64,000 nt of DNA from Noviherbaspirillum galbum. GTDB taxonomy: Bacteria > Pseudomonadota > Gammaproteobacteria > Burkholderiales > Burkholderiaceae_D. Below are positions 43,078 to 52,006 of this stretch, piece after piece. The notes under the pieces are model-generated. The model ran no database searches, had not been told where the DNA came from, and was given only the letters and a program-made list of their open reading frames with translations. The stretch covers positions 103,731-167,730 of the forward strand of contig NZ_JAAIVB010000035.1 of NCBI RefSeq assembly GCF_010974945.1, given 5' to 3'. Numbering within the stretch: position 1 is the stretch's first letter; the number at the start of each line of letters is the position of its first letter. The translations under genes and the position numbers were made by a program.

Positions 43078-43734
43078 ATGCCTGGACCTGGTTCCATTTC
43101 CCATCAAGGCGGGAATGTTGTTGACCCTACCCTACAACCCGCGCAGGGCCAATCGACTGACCGAAATACTGACCTGACGGTGATCCAACACACTATTGGT
43201 CCTGGACTGCAAGTCAGCTCGAAACAAGTCCCTGTGAATAGCGGAACAAAGGTGCTTGGTCAGGCTGTCACAATGAGATTGAGCTCGAAATTATCCGAGG
43301 AAGCCAAAAAAGCCCTGAAACAAAATTTCGAGGCGTTCCACAAGCTAGGAAGCGATTCCTCAAGCAAGGAATTGCTGAACCAGATTTCCCCATCACGATC
43401 CGAAATTGCCGAGCCGTCAAATGCTTTGGAACGTTCTGGTTCGAGATCCTTAGAAGATTCGATGGGAAACGATGTCGAACGGAGTGGGCTTGAAAATCAA
43501 AAAGCTACCAAGTCGGATCCTAGCCCGTTGATATTTGAAAAAATGACAGATGATGAAGGTCGGGTGACGGGATACAAAGTCAATCTGACTGACCTAGAAC
43601 ATCAAGAACCTAGACCAGAACCCGAGCTTTCAGAATCTACCGCGTCAACCCACTGCGAGAATGCAGGTTCTTCCACAACCAGCAGAAGATCCAGCCTAGT
43701 TGACATGGTTAGATCACTTTTCAATAAAGATTGA
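43078..43734 (+). CDS. Hypothetical Ser-rich protein of low G+C, effector-like
   Basis: The 218-residue protein has no recognised domain. It begins MPGPGSISHQGGNVVDPTLQ, is hydrophilic with many Ser, Glu and Asn residues, has no signal peptide or membrane segment, and ends with SSLVDMVRSLFNKD. A probable amphipathic helix spans LSSKLSEEAKKALKQNFEAF (about 65-84). An AGAGAGG site 6 bases before the ATG supports the start at 43078. Its G+C content is clearly below that of its neighbours and codon use is atypical (many A/T third positions), suggesting recent acquisition. The composition resembles type III effectors, but no secretion genes for that pathway are in view, so this is conjecture. Confidence 0.65.
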   Translation: MPGPGSISHQGGNVVDPTLQPAQGQSTDRNTDLTVIQHTIGPGLQVSSKQVPVNSGTKVLGQAVTMRLSSKLSEEAKKALKQNFEAFHKLGSDSSSKELLNQISPSRSEIAEPSNALERSGSRSLEDSMGNDVERSGLENQKATKSDPSPLIFEKMTDDEGRVTGYKVNLTDLEHQEPRPEPELSESTASTHCENAGSSTTSRRSSLVDMVRSLFNKD

Positions 43735-43800
43735 GATTTAAACCTGCCGCCGGCCAGGCTGCGCTCGACAGCGCCTGACCGGCATGCCTACCCTCGCTCT

Positions 43801-44376
43801 CTACACCAGCACCATCGCCATCTGCGCCTGCGCATTCTCCGTCGGCTTCAACTTGAAGCCGCTCTTGGCGAAGCGGTGCCAGCGCCCGATCACCATCGCC
43901 ACGATGAGATTGGCGCGCACCGCGACCTCATCCTCCTTCGCCTCCCCCTGGCTCACCGCCATCCGCAGCGACTGCTTGATCGCCAGCTCCACGCGCTCGA
44001 CGAACTGGTTCATGCGGTGCTGCAGCCGCTCGTCCTCATTGACCAATGCATCGCCGATCAGCACCCGCGTCATGCCGGGATTGCGTTCGGCGAAGTTGAG
44101 CAGCATGCCGGTGATGGCCTGGACCTGCGACAGGCCGTTCTCCTGCTGCTCGCTGATCTGGTTGATGAGGCCGAAGACCGTGCCTTCGATGAACTCGATC
44201 AGCCCTTCGAACATCTGCGCCTTGCTGGCGAAGTGCCGGTAGAGCGCCGCTTCCGACACGTCCAGCCTGGCGGCCAGCGCCGCGGTGGTGATGCGTTCTC
44301 CCTTGGGATGCTCCAGCATCGCGGCCAGCGTCTGGAGGATCTGCAGCTTGCGTTCGCCCGGTTTTGTCGTTGCCAT
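43801..44376 (-). CDS. slmA: TetR-type nucleoid occlusion factor SlmA
   Basis: SlmA binds specific chromosomal sites and FtsZ to prevent division over the nucleoid. The 191-residue protein begins MATTKPGERKLQILQTLAAMLEHPKG, the SlmA-type N-terminus, then the TetR helix-turn-helix ITTAALAARLDVSEAALYRHFASKAQMFEGLIEF and the SlmA C-terminal domain (GLINQISEQQENGLSQVQAITGMLLNFAERNPGMTRVL). The ATG at 44376 is in family position; the long upstream frame shadows the HAD gene. The gene lies 5 bases after the HAD phosphatase gene. Confidence 0.94.
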   Translation of the reverse strand: MATTKPGERKLQILQTLAAMLEHPKGERITTAALAARLDVSEAALYRHFASKAQMFEGLIEFIEGTVFGLINQISEQQENGLSQVQAITGMLLNFAERNPGMTRVLIGDALVNEDERLQHRMNQFVERVELAIKQSLRMAVSQGEAKEDEVAVRANLIVAMVIGRWHRFAKSGFKLKPTENAQAQMAMVLV

Positions 44377-44381
44377 GATCG

Positions 44382-45131
44382 TTATCGGTGGTGTGAGCAA
44401 TCGGATTGGGACGTCAGTCGATGCAGCGCCTCTGGCAGCCTGCGTACGGATTGTACTTTGACATCGACGAAGGCGGGGCGGCGCGTGAAGGATGGCGGGC
44501 GCTTTCCGGCCAGGGAGGTATGGTTGGGACTCGTGGCGAGATATTGCGTCACCCAGACGGTGCGCATGCCGAGCGCGCGCGCGGCCTTGAGGTTGTCGGC
44601 GGTGTCTTCCACCAGGATGCAGCGGCGGGGTGACACGCCCTCTTTCGCCATCAGCTTGCGCAGCAGCTGCTTCGACGGCTTGGGCCGGAGCTGGCGGTGA
44701 ACGTGCATGGACTCGATCGGGATGTGCTTGGCGAAGTGGCGATGCAGCCCGAGGTGGCGCATGACCTCGTGCGAATAGCGGCGCGGCGCGTTGGTGAGCA
44801 GGATCTTCCGGCCCGGCAGCCGCCTGAGCAGCCGGCCGAGGCCGCGCTCGGCGCGGATCATGGTCGGCAGGTCGTCGAAGCGGTGCGCCTCGCGCAGGAA
44901 GTCTTCCATGCGCACGTGATGGTGCCTGATCATGCCCAGCAGGGTGGCGCCGTAGCGCTTCCAGTAGGCCAGCCGCGCGGCATTGACGGTGGCGTCGTCC
45001 GCCGGCTCGCCGCCCTCCCCCAGCACCGCTGCCATATAGGTGTTCATGTTCCGGTTGATGGCCGGGAAAATGGCATGCGAAGCATTGTGCAGGGTGTTGT
45101 CGAGGTCGAACAACCAAATCGGCGAAGGCAT
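44382..45131 (-). CDS. HAD-superfamily pyrimidine 5'-nucleotidase-like phosphatase
   Basis: The 249-residue protein carries the HAD motifs: DLDNTL with nucleophile Asp9 and Asp11, LLTNAPRRYSHEV (motif II), KPSKQLLRKLM (motif III Lys) and CILVEDTADNLKAARALGM (motif IV acidic pair). A helical cap follows motif I. The group is annotated as pyrimidine 5'-nucleotidase in Burkholderiales and is usually found with slmA and argB, as here. The basic C-terminal tail (about 215-249) is longer than needed for the fold. Exact substrate is not proven by sequence. Confidence 0.88.
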   Translation of the reverse strand: MPSPIWLFDLDNTLHNASHAIFPAINRNMNTYMAAVLGEGGEPADDATVNAARLAYWKRYGATLLGMIRHHHVRMEDFLREAHRFDDLPTMIRAERGLGRLLRRLPGRKILLTNAPRRYSHEVMRHLGLHRHFAKHIPIESMHVHRQLRPKPSKQLLRKLMAKEGVSPRRCILVEDTADNLKAARALGMRTVWVTQYLATSPNHTSLAGKRPPSFTRRPAFVDVKVQSVRRLPEALHRLTSQSDCSHHR

Positions 45132-45160
45132 CTGCTAGAGTCGTTTGGGTAAGGGAGCGT

Positions 45161-46093
45161 ATGAAAACGAGAATGTCTATCCTGCCCGGCCTGGCCGCGC
45201 TGATGCTTGGCTTAATGGCATCGCCTTCGCATGCGGAGAATAATGCAGCGCCTGCCGCGCAAGCACAAGCCCAAAGCGTGCGGCAGCGCGGCACGCTGTA
45301 TCGCATCCGCCACCAGGGCAATGCCGCCTGGCTGTACGGGACCATCCATGTCGGCGAACCGGGCTTCTTCCCGCTCGGGCCCCAGGTGAGCCAGGCGCTG
45401 GCGTCGGCGCGCCGGTTGGTGCTGGAGCTCGACGTGCGCGACAACGACGGCTTCCAGGCCGCGCTGCGGCGCCATGGCGTCTATGCCGACGGCAGCCTCG
45501 ACCGGCATCTCTCGCCCGAGGCGCTGGCGCAGCTCAAGCTGGAATTGCAGCGCGCCGGCATCCCCTACGACCAGGTCAGCCGGCTCAAGCCCTGGGTGGT
45601 GGCCAACCTGCTGGTCGGCGCCCAGCTCGAGCGCAGCGGCTACCGGCGCGGCGACGCCATCGAATTCTTCCTCATGCAGCAGGCCTCCGGCGCGCCGCTG
45701 CAGGAACTCGAATCCTCCGATTACCAGATGTCCCTGTTCGACGCGCTATCCGCCGCCGAGCAGGAACAATACCTGCGCGAGAATCTCGCCGAACTCAGCG
45801 CCGGCGACACGCTGCGCAAGGCGCGCCTGCTGATCGACGCCTGGTCGCAGGGCGATGGCGAAGCGATGGACGCCTATCTGCGCGAGACGCGCGCGGAAAA
45901 GACGCTGGCTTCGGACTTCATGCACCGGGTGCTGCTCGACAAGCGGAACCCGGAAATGGCGGACAAGATCGATGCGCTGCTGAAGGAAGCGGATGGCAGC
46001 TTCATCGGTGTGGGGCTGCTGCACCTGCTGGGGGAGAATGGGGTGCCGAACCTGCTGCGGCAGAGGGGGGTGGAGGTGGAGAAGGTGTTTTGA
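45161..46093 (+). CDS. TraB/GumN family exported protein
   Basis: The 310-residue protein has a signal peptide (LPGLAALMLGLMASPSHA, cleavage near residue 25), then the TraB/GumN domain with WLYGTIHVGEPGFFPL near the start, RRLVLELDVRD, and GVGLLHLLGENGVPNLLRQRGVEV near the end. These GxxH-type motifs are characteristic of the family, related to erythromycin esterase/Tiki proteases; some members are thought to be metal-dependent peptidases. The function here is unknown. It is divergent from the HAD gene and convergent with argB. Confidence 0.88.
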   Translation: MKTRMSILPGLAALMLGLMASPSHAENNAAPAAQAQAQSVRQRGTLYRIRHQGNAAWLYGTIHVGEPGFFPLGPQVSQALASARRLVLELDVRDNDGFQAALRRHGVYADGSLDRHLSPEALAQLKLELQRAGIPYDQVSRLKPWVVANLLVGAQLERSGYRRGDAIEFFLMQQASGAPLQELESSDYQMSLFDALSAAEQEQYLRENLAELSAGDTLRKARLLIDAWSQGDGEAMDAYLRETRAEKTLASDFMHRVLLDKRNPEMADKIDALLKEADGSFIGVGLLHLLGENGVPNLLRQRGVEVEKVF

Positions 46094-46126
46094 GGGGGAC
46101 ACCCGCTTTAATCGCGCCGCATTCGT

Positions 46127-46149
46127 TCCCTCCCCTTGAAGGGGAGGGA
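46127..46149. repeat. Family A palindrome between convergent genes
   Basis: TCCCTCCCC (46127-46135) pairs with GGGGAGGGA (46141-46149) around a TTGAA loop, a perfect 9-base stem between the convergent TraB/GumN and argB genes. It may act as a bidirectional terminator hairpin, although there is no T-run. Confidence 0.65.
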
Positions 46150-46165
46150 GCTTAGGGAGCCTGCC

Positions 46166-47077
46166 TCAATGCGACCGGATCATCGTCCCGAACGCCTGCT
46201 CCGTCAGCACTTCCAGCAGCAGCGAATGCTCGATGCGGCCGTCGATGATATGCACCGTGTTGACGCCCGACTTCGCCGCGTCCAGCGCGGAAGAGATCTT
46301 GGGCAGCATGCCGCCGGAAATGGTGCCGTCGGCGAACATCTCGTCGATCTCGCGCGCTGACAGGTCGGTGACCAGGTTGCCCTGCTTGTCCATTACGCCG
46401 GGGATGTTGGTCATCATGATCAGCTTCTCGGCCTTCAGGATCTCGGCGATCTTGCCGGCCACGAGGTCGGCGTTGATGTTGTACGCCTGGCCATCCTCGC
46501 CGAAGCCGATCGGGGAGATGATGGGAATGAAGGCGTCATCCTGCAGAGCCTTGACCACCGCCGGGTTGATGGCGTCGATTTCGCCGACGAAGCCGATGTC
46601 GAGAAACTGGCCCGGCTTTTCCTTGTCGGGCATCTGCATCTTGCGGGCGCGGATCAGGCCGCCGTCCTTGCCGGTGAGGCCGACCGCCTGGCCGCCGTAG
46701 TGGTTGATCAGCATGACGATGTCCTGCTGCACCTCGCCGCCGAGCACCCACTCCACCACTTCCATGGTTTCCTCGTCGGTGATGCGCATGCCCTGCACGA
46801 AGGTGCCCTGCTTGCCGATCTTCTTCAGCGCGTTGTCGATCTGCGGGCCGCCGCCATGGACAACGACGGGATTCATGCCGACCAGCTTGAGCAGGATGAC
46901 GTCGCGCGCGAATCCATGCTTGAGATGCTCTTCGGTCATCGCGTTGCCGCCGTACTTGACCACGATGGTCTTGCCGTGGAACTTGCGGATGTAGGGAAGT
47001 GCCTCGGCCAGGATCTGGGCTTTGATCTGCGGGGCGACAGTACTCAGGTCGGTTGATGGGTTGGTCAGATCCGTCAT
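46166..47077 (-). CDS. argB: Acetylglutamate kinase
   Basis: ArgB phosphorylates N-acetylglutamate in arginine synthesis. The 303-residue enzyme has the amino-acid-kinase motifs: VKYGGNAM near residue 40, [39 protein letters not shown] and [16 protein letters not shown], and a C-terminal [38 protein letters not shown]. The N-terminal 20 residues ([20 protein letters not shown]) form the extension typical of arginine-inhibitable, hexameric kinases, so feedback by arginine is likely. Confidence 0.97.
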   Translation of the reverse strand: MTDLTNPSTDLSTVAPQIKAQILAEALPYIRKFHGKTIVVKYGGNAMTEEHLKHGFARDVILLKLVGMNPVVVHGGGPQIDNALKKIGKQGTFVQGMRITDEETMEVVEWVLGGEVQQDIVMLINHYGGQAVGLTGKDGGLIRARKMQMPDKEKPGQFLDIGFVGEIDAINPAVVKALQDDAFIPIISPIGFGEDGQAYNINADLVAGKIAEILKAEKLIMMTNIPGVMDKQGNLVTDLSAREIDEMFADGTISGGMLPKISSALDAAKSGVNTVHIIDGRIEHSLLLEVLTEQAFGTMIRSH

Positions 47078-47245
47078 GGCAATTCCAGAAAAATGAACTC
47101 CGCGATTTTACAGGGAATGGAAGAGGATTTCTGCATCCGTGGGGCAGCTTTTCCTTGCGCCGGGGCCGCGGGGGATCTAGGATTTGCGGAAATGGCAAGG
47201 CTTTTGCGCGGCGCGGGGAGCCGCCAGGCCGGAAAGGAAACGGAG

Positions 47246-47446
47246 ATGAGTGTTTGCGCGCGCTGCGGCGCGGAGTTCAGATGCGGCATGGCCGATGGCG
47301 GAGGCGGCGGCGAACCATGCTGGTGCACCAGGATGCCGGTGCTGCCGTCGAGTGCTTATGAAGTCGCGGCAAAGTGCTTTTGCCCGGACTGCCTGCGGGC
47401 AAAGGTTGATGGCTTGGTGGTGGAGCCGGAGGATGGCGGGGATTAG
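47246..47446 (+). CDS. Small cysteine-rich CWC-family protein
   Basis: The 66-residue protein starts at the ATG at 47246 (GGAAACGGAG upstream) and carries the cysteine-rich CWC pattern: CARCGAEFRCGM, then CWCTRMPVLP and a CFCPDCL end. With eight cysteines it probably binds a metal such as zinc. The family has no established role. An alternative start at 47093 would add an unrelated N-terminal stretch. The gene is divergent from argB and convergent with the SPOR gene. Confidence 0.75.
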   Translation: MSVCARCGAEFRCGMADGGGGGEPCWCTRMPVLPSSAYEVAAKCFCPDCLRAKVDGLVVEPEDGGD

Positions 47447-47483
47447 GTTTGCAGTAAGTCCAACAAGCTTCTGTCATTCCCGC

Positions 47484-48386
47484 CTACTCGCAGGCCCGCA
47501 CTTCCTGCCGGGCGAAATTCGACTTGATCTTTTCCACCAGCCATTTCTTTTCCGGCTCCAGGTTGCGGAACTGGTACGCCACCAGGTTGGCATGTACCGC
47601 GCGCTGTCCGATGCGCGCCGAGCGCACGCCCTTGGCATTGAGCGCCGCCAGGTGCGCCCGTGCCGCCTCCTCGGTGCGGAACACGCCGAGCGAAATGCCC
47701 CATCGCAGCGGCGAGCTGTCGGGCATGATGTAGAAGTCGTTGATGCCGAGGCGGCGCAGTTCGCCCGCCTTCCTGTCGGCGGCGTCCTTGTCGGCCTGGG
47801 GCGGGATGTAGACGATGTGCGACACCACCTCCTGCACCGTGCGCTCCGACGCGCGCTCCGCCAGGCTGGAACTGGTGAGCTGGGCGCTGAAGCGCTTCGC
47901 TTCCTCGGGGTTGAAGTTGCCGACTTCCAGGCAGGCGGCGAGGTCGGGCTTCTTGTCGATCACCTTGGCCACGGCGGGTTCGGCCTTGGATTCGGATGTC
48001 GGTTCTGCCTTCGTCTCAGCCCTGGTTTCCGGCTTGGTTTCTGCCTTCGTCTCCGGCCTGGCTTCGGCTGCAGCCGGGCGTGCAGGCGGCGTCTCCTGCC
48101 TAGGATCCGGGCCAGCCTCGGATTTCGCGTCCGGCTTGCCAACCGGCGCCGGCGCACTCTCCGCACCCGGTGCCGAGGCCGCCACCAGCGAAGCCGCCGG
48201 CTCGGCGGCGCCCGCCTCCTGCGCGCCCGCGGAAACAGGCAGGATCCTCACCTTGTCGGCATTGAGCTGGTTGCCCATGCGCGCCGGCTCGCGTCCGCTG
48301 GAAACAATCGCCTCCAGGGCGCCGCGCTGGTAGGCGAACAGCGCGGCGTTGGCGAGCAGGAAAAGCCAGAAGAAGAATTTCAGCAT
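47484..48386 (-). CDS. Membrane-anchored SPOR-domain protein
   Basis: The 300-residue protein has an N-terminal membrane segment (FFFWLFLLANAALFAY), a long low-complexity linker rich in Ala, Pro, Glu and Lys with repeated ETKAETKPETRAETKAE-like units (about 85-145), and a C-terminal SPOR domain (about 205-285: HIVYIPPQADKDAADRKAGELRRLG, WGISLGVFRTEEAARAHLAALNAKGV). SPOR domains bind denuded septal peptidoglycan, so a cell-division role is likely. The start ATG at 48386 lies inside the end of coaX (7-base overlap), an arrangement widespread in Burkholderiales. Confidence 0.88.
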   Translation of the reverse strand: MLKFFFWLFLLANAALFAYQRGALEAIVSSGREPARMGNQLNADKVRILPVSAGAQEAGAAEPAASLVAASAPGAESAPAPVGKPDAKSEAGPDPRQETPPARPAAAEARPETKAETKPETRAETKAEPTSESKAEPAVAKVIDKKPDLAACLEVGNFNPEEAKRFSAQLTSSSLAERASERTVQEVVSHIVYIPPQADKDAADRKAGELRRLGINDFYIMPDSSPLRWGISLGVFRTEEAARAHLAALNAKGVRSARIGQRAVHANLVAYQFRNLEPEKKWLVEKIKSNFARQEVRACE

Positions 48387-49162
48387 GGCGCCTTACCGGT
48401 CATGGCCGCCTGGTGCAGGCCGATCAATACGAGGTTTTCCACTTGCGCATGCGGCACCGAAAGGTGGGGCGCCACCAGCGGCGCGGCGCCGCCGGAGAGC
48501 AGGCAGCGCACCGGCAGGCCCGACTGTCGCGCATGGATGGCGACCGCGCGCTCGATGGCGCCGGCCTGGGCCGCGAGGCAGCCGCTGGCGATGGCCGCGT
48601 CGGTGTTGTCGGCGAAGGGCGCGTCCACGGCGAGGTCTTCGGCGATCTGCGGCAATTGCGCGGTGTTGCGAGCGAGCGAGCTGGCCATCAGGCCCAGCCC
48701 GGGCAGGATCATCCCGCCCAGGAAGACGCCGTCTGCGCTGACCGCGTCGATCGTGGTCGCGGTGCCGCAGGTGGCGACGATCAATGCCTCGCCGGGATGC
48801 AGGGCATGGGCGCCGATGGCCGAGGCAAAACGGTCGCAGCCGAGCTGGGCCGGCTGGCGGTAGCCATTGCGCAGGCCGGCCAGTTCGGGCGACGAGCAGA
48901 ACCATTCCAGCGGCACCGGCGCGAGGCCGAACACGTGCGCCAGCAAGGTTTCGAGCTCCTCGCGCATGGCTTGTCCGGCGACGTTGGAGATCAGCACGCG
49001 CACGATGCTCGCGCCGCGCCAGGCGCCGGGCAGTTCGGCGAGCCGGGCATGCTCCACCCGCCCGCAGCCGGACCACTTGCCGAGCGCGTCGCGGCCGCGC
49101 ATGGCAATCGGCACGAGCGCCCATTTCACGCGGGTGTTGCCCGCATCGATCAGTAACAGCAT
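48380..49162 (-). CDS. coaX: Type III pantothenate kinase
   Basis: CoaX phosphorylates pantothenate in coenzyme A synthesis and is not feedback-inhibited by CoA. The 260-residue protein has the ASKHA phosphate-binding start LLIDAGNTRVKWAL, SNVAGQAM, CDRFASAIGAHAL, the catalytic-region VATCGTATTIDAVSADGVFLGGMILPGL and the C-terminal LLSGGAAPLVAPHL. It lies 12 bases after birA and overlaps the SPOR gene; birA-coaX-SPOR is a conserved order in Betaproteobacteria. Confidence 0.96.
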   Translation of the reverse strand: MLLLIDAGNTRVKWALVPIAMRGRDALGKWSGCGRVEHARLAELPGAWRGASIVRVLISNVAGQAMREELETLLAHVFGLAPVPLEWFCSSPELAGLRNGYRQPAQLGCDRFASAIGAHALHPGEALIVATCGTATTIDAVSADGVFLGGMILPGLGLMASSLARNTAQLPQIAEDLAVDAPFADNTDAAIASGCLAAQAGAIERAVAIHARQSGLPVRCLLSGGAAPLVAPHLSVPHAQVENLVLIGLHQAAMTGKAPC

Positions 49163-49174
49163 GGTGTTCTTTTC

Positions 49175-49963
49175 CTATTCCTTCGGGCGCAGCGACACGT
49201 CGCCCGCCATCACCGCGATCCTTCCCCGCGGCGTGTCCAGCAGGAGACGGCCGATGTCGTCGATGCCCGCCGCGCGCCCTTCGTGCAGCACGCTGCCGTT
49301 GTCGAGGATAACCACCTCGCGGCCGGCATGCGCGTGCCTGGCGTTCCAGCGGGCGGTGAAGGCCGGCAGGCCGCGCTGCTCGAACAGCAGCATGGCCTCG
49401 GCGAGATGATTGAGCAGCGTGGCCAGCAGCAGGTCCTGGTCGAGTTCCAGCAGCCAGTCCGCGCCGGCCGCCGGCCGGCCGATCCGCGCCAGCATCGCCG
49501 CGTCCATCGCGAGGTTGATGCCGATGCCGATCACCGCCCAGCTCTCCCGCCCCGCCGCGCCGTCGCCGGCCGCGGTTTCGATCAGGATGCCGGCCAGCTT
49601 GCGACCATCGGCCAGCAGGTCGTTGGGCCACTTCAGGCGGGCGTCGAGGCTGAGGCTGGCGAGCGCCTCGGCCAGCGCGACGCCGACCGCCAGCGGCAGG
49701 CCGACGAGGCCATGCACCGGCCGGCCGAAGGGCCATGCCAGGGAAAACGTGAGCGACTTGCCCGGTTCGGACAACCAGCTTCGTCCGGCGCGGCCGCGGC
49801 CGGCGGTCTGGGAGCGCGCCAGCAGCAGGGTCGGGCCGTCGAGGCGCGGCAGGGCGGACAGCAGGTCGAGATTGGTCGATCCAGTTTCGTCCACGAAGCG
49901 CAAGGCGATCCGCCGCGCGGGCGGATGGCAGAGCGAAGCGATGCGGTCGGGTGTATGCGTCAT
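49175..49963 (-). CDS. birA: Biotin--[acetyl-CoA-carboxylase] ligase, without DNA-binding domain
   Basis: BirA attaches biotin to the carboxyl-carrier subunit of acetyl-CoA carboxylase. The 262-residue protein has the biotinyl-AMP motif GRGRAGRSW, TGSTNLDLL, LKWPNDLLADGRKLAGILIE and the C-terminal small domain. The N-terminal winged-helix repressor domain of E. coli BirA is absent, so it is a class I, enzyme-only ligase and should not regulate the bio operon. The ATG at 49963 fits the domain start; the frame beyond it is unrelated. It is divergent from the Mla-like operon. Confidence 0.95.
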   Translation of the reverse strand: MTHTPDRIASLCHPPARRIALRFVDETGSTNLDLLSALPRLDGPTLLLARSQTAGRGRAGRSWLSEPGKSLTFSLAWPFGRPVHGLVGLPLAVGVALAEALASLSLDARLKWPNDLLADGRKLAGILIETAAGDGAAGRESWAVIGIGINLAMDAAMLARIGRPAAGADWLLELDQDLLLATLLNHLAEAMLLFEQRGLPAFTARWNARHAHAGREVVILDNGSVLHEGRAAGIDDIGRLLLDTPRGRIAVMAGDVSLRPKE

Positions 49964-50097
49964 GCCGGGATTGTAGCGGGATGCCCCGCCGCAGTCACCG
50001 CAAGCCGCCGGGATTTGTTGGCGGAGCCTGCCGGGGCCAGGTTCGCGGCTTGCGCCACGCCCATGACGCTGCGGCCAATCTCCCTTACACTCGGGGG

Positions 50098-51216
50098 ATG
50101 CCAATCCAGCAACCCCCCATGATCTCCATCGAGCAGGGAACGCCGCCCATCGTGCGCGCGGGCGGACGCTGGCAGGTGCAGGCGATGGCAGCGCCCCGCC
50201 TCCTGCCCTCCCTGGCGCGGCAGGCGCGGGGCGCCGGTCAAAATGCCGCATGGGACTTGCGCGGCATCAGCAAGCTCGATCACATCGGCGCACAGTGGTT
50301 CTGGAACGCTTGGGGCGGACGCCGTCCGCCGGGGCTGCAGCTCGCGCCGGAGCACGAGGAAATCTTCCGGCGTCTGGAACAGGCCGCATCTCTTGATTTG
50401 CCTCAACAATCCGGCCAGCCCTGGTGGTCGGTCGACAGCCTCGCCCGGGGACTGCGCAACATGAGCGGGCATGTCGTCGGCTTCATCGGCCTGATCGGCC
50501 AGCTCACGCTGGACCTCGGGCATTTCCTGCTCCATCCCGGCAAGGGGCCGTGGAAGGAAATCTCCTCGAACGTCTATCACATCGGCTACCGGGCGCTGGG
50601 CATCACCGCGCTGGTGGGATTTTTGATCGGCGTGGTGCTGTCCTACCTGTCGGCGCAACAACTGCACACCTTCGGCGGCGACATTTACCTGGTGAACATC
50701 CTCGGCATGAGCATCATCCGCGAACTCGGCCCCATGCTGGCGGCCATCCTCGTCGCGGGACGCTCGGGATCGGCGATCACGGCCCAGCTCGGCGTGATGC
50801 GCGTGACCGAGGAACTCGACGCCATGCTGGTAATGGGCATGCCGCACGGTTTCCGGCTGATCCTGCCGCGCGTGCTGGCGCTCGCGGTGTCGATGCCGCT
50901 GCTGGTGGTCTGGACCGACGCCATCGCCCTGCTCGGGGGCATGGCGGCCGCCAAGCTGGAACTCGGCCTCTCGGCCACGTATTTCCTGAAGCAGCTGCCG
51001 ACGGCGGTGCCGCTGACCAACTACTGGATCGGCCTGGCCAAGGGCGTCACCTTCGGCGCGCTGATCGCCCTGGTGGCCTGCCATTTCGGCCTGCGCATCA
51101 AGCCCAATACCGAGAGCCTGGGCCAAGGCACGACGCTGTCCGTGGTGAGCGCGATCACGGTCGTCATCGTGGCCGACGCGGTGTTCGCCATCCTGTTCAA
51201 GGGCGTGGGATTCTGA
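50098..51216 (+). CDS. mlaE: MlaE-type ABC transporter permease with N-terminal STAS-like domain
   Basis: The 372-residue protein is the permease of an MCE-type lipid transporter. About 110 N-terminal residues resemble a STAS/MlaB domain (AWDLRGISKLDHIGAQWFWNAWGGR), followed from about 120 by the MlaE permease with five or six membrane segments and the motifs LNVYHIGYRALGITALVGFLIG-like, IIRELGPMLAAILVAGRSGSAITAQLGVM and VTEELDAMLVMGMP. In E. coli the STAS subunit MlaB is separate; here it is fused. ATG at 50098 or 50119 is possible. It is the first gene of a four-gene operon. Confidence 0.9.
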   Translation: MPIQQPPMISIEQGTPPIVRAGGRWQVQAMAAPRLLPSLARQARGAGQNAAWDLRGISKLDHIGAQWFWNAWGGRRPPGLQLAPEHEEIFRRLEQAASLDLPQQSGQPWWSVDSLARGLRNMSGHVVGFIGLIGQLTLDLGHFLLHPGKGPWKEISSNVYHIGYRALGITALVGFLIGVVLSYLSAQQLHTFGGDIYLVNILGMSIIRELGPMLAAILVAGRSGSAITAQLGVMRVTEELDAMLVMGMPHGFRLILPRVLALAVSMPLLVVWTDAIALLGGMAAAKLELGLSATYFLKQLPTAVPLTNYWIGLAKGVTFGALIALVACHFGLRIKPNTESLGQGTTLSVVSAITVVIVADAVFAILFKGVGF

Positions 51217-51217
51217 C

Positions 51218-52006
51218 ATGGAAACGGTGATCGACATCCGCGGCCTCTGGACCCAGTTCGGCGACGTCGTCGTGCACCGCGACCTCGACATGCGGGTCGA
51301 GCGCGGCGAGATCGTGTCGCTGGTCGGCGGCTCGGGCTCCGGCAAGACCACGCTGCTGCGCCAGATGCTGGGCCTGGAGCGGCCGACGCGCGGGCACGTA
51401 AAGGTGTTCGGCGTGGACGTGCACGGCGGCGATGCCGAGTCGCAGGACTTGCGCAACCGCTGGGGCATGCTGTTCCAGCAGGGCGCGCTGTTCTCGGCGC
51501 TGAGCACCTTCGAGAACGTGGCGCTGCCGCTGCGCGAGCTGCGCACCCTGCCGGAAGACCTGATCCGCGCGGCGGCGCTGCTCAAGCTGGAGATGGTCGG
51601 CCTGACGCCGCAGGATGGCCTGAAGATGCCCGCCGACCTGTCTGGGGGAATGATCAAGCGCGTGGCGCTGGCACGCGCGCTGGTGCTGGAGCCGGAACTG
51701 CTGTTCCTCGACGAACCCACGGCCGGGCTCGATCCCGACCTCTCGGAAAGCTTCGTTTCGCTCATCCGCACGCTGCACCGCGAGCTCGGCCTGACGGTGG
51801 TGATGGTGACGCACGACCTCGACACCCTGTTCGCGCTGTCCACGCGCATCGCGGTGCTGGCCGACAAGCGCGTGATCGCCAATGCCCCGCCGCAGGAGGT
51901 GCTGGCGCTGGACCATCCCTTCATTCACGAGTTCTTCCTCGGCGAACGCGGCAAGCGCGCCATGGAAGTGCTGCACAACAAGGATGTGACCCATCATGGA
52001 GAATAA
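51218..52006 (+). CDS. MlaF-type ABC transporter ATP-binding protein
   Basis: The 262-residue ATPase has Walker A GGSGSGKTT (37-45), a Q-loop in LFQQGALFSALSTFENVALPL, the ABC signature LSGGMIKRVALARAL, Walker B LLFLDEPTAGLDPD and the switch His in MVTHDLD. The LFSALSTFENVALPLRE context is that of MlaF/Mkl family ATPases, which drive MCE lipid transporters. It starts 1 base after the permease stop and overlaps the next gene by 11 bases. It would power lipid movement at the inner membrane. Confidence 0.93.
   Translation: METVIDIRGLWTQFGDVVVHRDLDMRVERGEIVSLVGGSGSGKTTLLRQMLGLERPTRGHVKVFGVDVHGGDAESQDLRNRWGMLFQQGALFSALSTFENVALPLRELRTLPEDLIRAAALLKLEMVGLTPQDGLKMPADLSGGMIKRVALARALVLEPELLFLDEPTAGLDPDLSESFVSLIRTLHRELGLTVVMVTHDLDTLFALSTRIAVLADKRVIANAPPQEVLALDHPFIHEFFLGERGKRAMEVLHNKDVTHHGE

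Noticed and set aside
47250..48863. Long plus-strand frame through the CWC, SPOR and coaX region
   Set aside because: It overlaps three recognised genes in other frames and has no domain.
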